This document shows, one piece after another, positions 61,490-64,000 of a DNA stretch of 64,000 bases. Positions within the stretch are counted from its first letter, which is position 1. Each line of letters starts with the position of its first letter. A model generated the notes under the pieces. It worked only from the letters and a program-made list of their open reading frames with translations, was not told where the DNA came from and did not search any database. Source of the stretch: Desulfuromonadaceae bacterium (GTDB lineage: Bacteria; Desulfobacterota; Desulfuromonadia; Geobacterales; Pseudopelobacteraceae); assembly GCA_028687585.1 (NCBI GenBank), contig JAQTZV010000002.1:248001-312000 (forward strand), written 5' to 3'. The translations under genes were made by a program, and so were the position numbers.

Positions 61490-62293
61490 ATGAAAAAAAC
61501 CTTGCTACTACTGATGTTGGCCTTATTCTCAACAAGCGCGGCCCAGGCCGAAACCATTAAAGTCGGGGGGTCGGGGAGCATGATCCCGCTGTTGACAATA
61601 CTCGGCAAGGCCTACGTCAAGAAGAATCCGAAAGACTCGGTTGAGGTGAACCAGAAATCGATGGGTCAGCCGGGCGGTATTGCGGCACTCAACGCCGGAG
61701 CTATTGATATCGCCATGTCAGCCATGCCTATTACCCCCGCCCAGGCAAAACTGCCGATCGAACAGTTCGAGATCGCCAGGGTCGCCGGGGTGGTGGCGGT
61801 ACACAGCTCGGTCACTGCCACCAACATGACCAGTCAGCAGCTGTGCGATATCTATGCCGGCAAGATCAAGAACTGGAAACAGGTCGGTGGAACTGACGCT
61901 GCCATAACTGCCCTCACCAGGCCGGAGAGCGACTCCACCAAGGTCATGTTTCGCAAGAGTTTTGCCTGTCTGGCCTCTGTAAAAGAGGCGCCTGAGATCA
62001 TGAATCTTCCCAAGGAAGCTGACATGATTGCCGCTTTAAGCACTACAAAGGGCGCCATTGGACAGATTAATGTCATCGCCCTCGATGATGCCGCCGGCAA
62101 GTTCAAGGCCGTCAAAATTGACGGCAAATTGCCGGAAGTATCCGACAAGTGGCCGTTTGTTCTCCACAACAACATCGTACTGAGGAAAAACAGGGGTGAA
62201 GCCGTAAAGAGCTTCATGAACTTCATCAGATCCCCCGAAGGACAGGCGATTATCAAGAGCGAAAAGGCCGTACCAAGTGCATTTAAGTTTTAG
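61490..62293 (+). CDS. PstS-like periplasmic phosphate/anion-binding protein
   Basis: This 267-aa protein has a signal peptide (KKTLLLLMLALFSTSAAQA, about residues 2-20) and the PBP-like fold of the PstS group. The N-terminal phosphate-loop pattern is GGSGSMIPLL, and IDIAMSAMPITPAQA and LTRPESDSTKVMFRKSF follow. GGAGGAAATTA precedes ATG. No pst permease genes are adjacent; instead it is flanked by two MCP genes, so it may be a chemoreceptor-linked binding protein. Ligand unproven. Confidence 0.82.
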   Translation: MKKTLLLLMLALFSTSAAQAETIKVGGSGSMIPLLTILGKAYVKKNPKDSVEVNQKSMGQPGGIAALNAGAIDIAMSAMPITPAQAKLPIEQFEIARVAGVVAVHSSVTATNMTSQQLCDIYAGKIKNWKQVGGTDAAITALTRPESDSTKVMFRKSFACLASVKEAPEIMNLPKEADMIAALSTTKGAIGQINVIALDDAAGKFKAVKIDGKLPEVSDKWPFVLHNNIVLRKNRGEAVKSFMNFIRSPEGQAIIKSEKAVPSAFKF

Positions 62294-62350
62294 TACTTAA
62301 TCCTGGTTATCAGGGTTAGCCCGCAGTAAATTCAGGATGACGGGATTGTG

Positions 62351-64000
62351 ATGCAAGATCCGAACAAGCAAAGTACCACAGCAACCGGCTTCCGCATGAG
62401 CCTCTCCCGCAGATTTCTGCTCCGGCTTCTCGCGATTCTCTTTCTGGGGCAATGCCTGACTCTGGGCTGGTCTCTGTATCTGAACCACGATATTCAAGGG
62501 GCAGGTATCAGCGAAAAGCTCACACTCTGCGGCAAACAGATGGCTGCCGTTGCGCTCGTGTCGCGGACCTCGTTTGATTTCACCTATCTCGGCCAGTTGG
62601 CTGATGAGCTGCTGAAAGACCCCGATATAGACCGGGTCAGCTACGTCGATAATGGCGTTCCCATTCTCGATGTCAAGAATTCTGTAGCCCATGCGGATCC
62701 GCTGAAGATTGAGATTCCTGTCCTCGTTGGCACCGATAAGGTCGGTTCGATAGATATTTATTACTCTCTGGCCAGGGTCAACGGCAACATAGTTTCCCAG
62801 GCCACGATTTCAGCCGCTCTCACCGCGATTCTCTTCCTGTTTCTTGTTCTGTTTACCAAGTTCTTTTTCAACCGCGACATCGGCTCCAAAATTGCGCTGA
62901 TCAACGCCAATCTGAACCAGGTCAGCAGCGGAGACCTGACCAACCGGAGCAAACTGGTTACGGGAGATGAACTCGGTTCGATATCGGCGGGTCTCGATTA
63001 CGTTGTCGACTGGCTCTCCACGACCGTTATCCGGATTAAGAGTATCTCCACCAGCGTTGCCGCAGCGACCAACCACCTCTCCAGAACATTCAAGGCACTC
63101 ATCGACGGCGTCACTCAGCAGCAGGTCGCCACTGAACATGCACTTATCGCGGTGCAGAACACCCTGGCCTCCCAGCAACAAATTATCACTGCCACAGAAG
63201 ACCTGCTCGGCCTGTCCGGTGAAAGCACCACTGCCTTGGGGGATATTCTGGTCGCCTCCAAGGGTGTCGTGGACAAAATGGACCGGCTGGGCATAAATGT
63301 CGACTCCTCTTGCAGTACGATCAGTGAACTCTCTCGCACCTCCAGTGAGGTTTCCGCGATGGCGGCACGGGCCAACGGTTCCGTTGAAGATGCTGATCTG
63401 GCCATATCCGGTATAAGCAGCTCAGTTTCCAAAATCGGCTCCATCGTCAGGGATACGACACTTGTTTCAGCTGAGATGGACCGCATTATTGCCGATCAGG
63501 GCGTGAAATCGGTCAACGATGCCATCGACAGTATGCAGAATATTGACCAGCTGGTGACGTCCCTTTCCACGACCATTTCCAGCCTCGGCGGCAGGTCGAA
63601 TGATATCGCCAGGATCCTTGAAGTCATCAAGGAGGTGACCGATCAAACGAAACTGCTCTCCCTCAATGCCCAGATTCTATCCGCCCAGGCCGGTATTTAT
63701 GGACACCCGTTTGCTGTCGTCTCTGCCGAAATGAAGGCCCTCTCCAACAAGACAGCCCTTTCAACCAAGGAGATAGAAACAATCGTCTCCGCCATCCAGA
63801 TGGAGATGAGTTCTGCAGTAAATTCCGCCATTGCCGCATCCGAGATGGTTTCAGAGGGAAAAGCTGTAGCAGAAAAGGTCAGTCAGGCGCTGCTGCGGAT
63901 TCAGGAGGCATCCCGGCAGTCGAACCAGATGGTCGGCACCATCCAGGTAGTGGCAGACAATCAGGATCAGGACCTGCAGGGGATCATCAGGGTCTTCGAT
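62351..64000 (+). CDS. Degenerate methyl-accepting chemotaxis-like protein (3' partial)
   Basis: An open frame of 550 codons runs from ATG 62351 off the end of the window. It has one N-terminal membrane helix (about residues 25-45), a short periplasmic domain, a second helix at about residues 150-175, a HAMP-like linker and a long coiled-coil signalling region. The hairpin tip near residue 430 reads DQTKLLSLNAQILSAQAG, then FAVVSAEMKALSNKT. The canonical Glu/Arg residues ([16 protein letters not shown]) are replaced, so normal CheA/CheW contacts may be weakened. It follows the PstS-like gene after 57 bp. Confidence 0.82.
   Translation, partial: MQDPNKQSTTATGFRMSLSRRFLLRLLAILFLGQCLTLGWSLYLNHDIQGAGISEKLTLCGKQMAAVALVSRTSFDFTYLGQLADELLKDPDIDRVSYVDNGVPILDVKNSVAHADPLKIEIPVLVGTDKVGSIDIYYSLARVNGNIVSQATISAALTAILFLFLVLFTKFFFNRDIGSKIALINANLNQVSSGDLTNRSKLVTGDELGSISAGLDYVVDWLSTTVIRIKSISTSVAAATNHLSRTFKALIDGVTQQQVATEHALIAVQNTLASQQQIITATEDLLGLSGESTTALGDILVASKGVVDKMDRLGINVDSSCSTISELSRTSSEVSAMAARANGSVEDADLAISGISSSVSKIGSIVRDTTLVSAEMDRIIADQGVKSVNDAIDSMQNIDQLVTSLSTTISSLGGRSNDIARILEVIKEVTDQTKLLSLNAQILSAQAGIYGHPFAVVSAEMKALSNKTALSTKEIETIVSAIQMEMSSAVNSAIAASEMVSEGKAVAEKVSQALLRIQEASRQSNQMVGTIQVVADNQDQDLQGIIRVFD

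Noticed and set aside
62297-62692. Minus-strand frame of 131 codons between the PstS-like gene and the window end.
   Set aside because: It lies opposite the long plus-strand MCP-like frame that starts at 62351 and runs 550 codons with recognisable HAMP and signalling features.

Overview
The window reads as a chromosomal segment of a Gram-negative, strictly respiratory delta-type bacterium, most like the Geobacter/Desulfuromonadales group. That assignment is an inference from gene content: VC_2705-type sodium:acetate symporters with a DUF4212 small subunit, IclR regulators, a TRAP dicarboxylate system behind sigma-54 promoters, a CBS-DUF294 protein, HD-GYP and GGDEF proteins, and several MCPs. 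Coding density is high and many genes overlap by 4 bp (GTGA/ATGA).

Region 1 (1-26.9 kb) is an alpha-glucan and trehalose block. It starts with the 3' part of a GH57/DUF3536 amylase-like gene coupled to treY. A MarR regulator with a strong sigma-70 promoter and an overlapping palindrome follows, then glgB, glgE, a treS-maltokinase fusion and a small MscS-like membrane protein. malQ is convergent. A second run holds an SLC12-like transporter, a second treS-maltokinase fusion, an otsA fused to a membrane sensor-like module, otsB, a cation/proton antiporter and a GGDEF protein. TreY, TreS and OtsAB routes to trehalose all appear; treZ is not in the window.

Region 2 (26.9-36.1 kb) holds ion and osmotic homeostasis genes: two intact MscS channels, a voltage-gated-type K+ channel, an APC permease with a USP-like tail, a CPA1 antiporter, a LapA-like protein and a lipoprotein. 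Two genes here, a CBS-DUF294 gene and an mscS, look like internal-deletion remnants whose 3' ends survive in a shifted frame.

Region 3 (36.1-48.0 kb) is a direct segmental duplication of five genes: nhaD, a 182-aa membrane protein, an SSS symporter, its DUF4212 partner and an IclR regulator. The copies are a patchwork of nearly identical and clearly diverged stretches, including shared leaders, terminators and an inverted repeat. A MarR gene, a small ORF and a copy-B-specific 87-aa membrane protein lie between them.

Region 4 (48.0-52.6 kb) has an intact CBS-DUF294 protein, a small proline-rich membrane ORF paralogous to one in region 3, a YkgJ-type cysteine cluster protein, a ChaN-type lipoprotein and a lipoprotein of unknown function.

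Region 5 (52.9-57.4 kb) is a TRAP transporter (dctM, dctQ, two dctP genes). Both dctP genes have a -24/-12 sigma-54 promoter and a TGGC-N8-GCCA dyad 83-84 bp upstream, a strong sign of one enhancer-binding activator. Region 6 (57.6-64 kb) has a methyltransferase, an HD-GYP protein, two small unknown proteins, an MCP without a periplasmic domain, a PstS-like binding protein and a degenerate MCP that runs off the end.

Taken together, most of the window serves osmotic and sodium adaptation (compatible solute synthesis, emergency release channels, Na+/H+ exchange) plus sodium-coupled carboxylate uptake.
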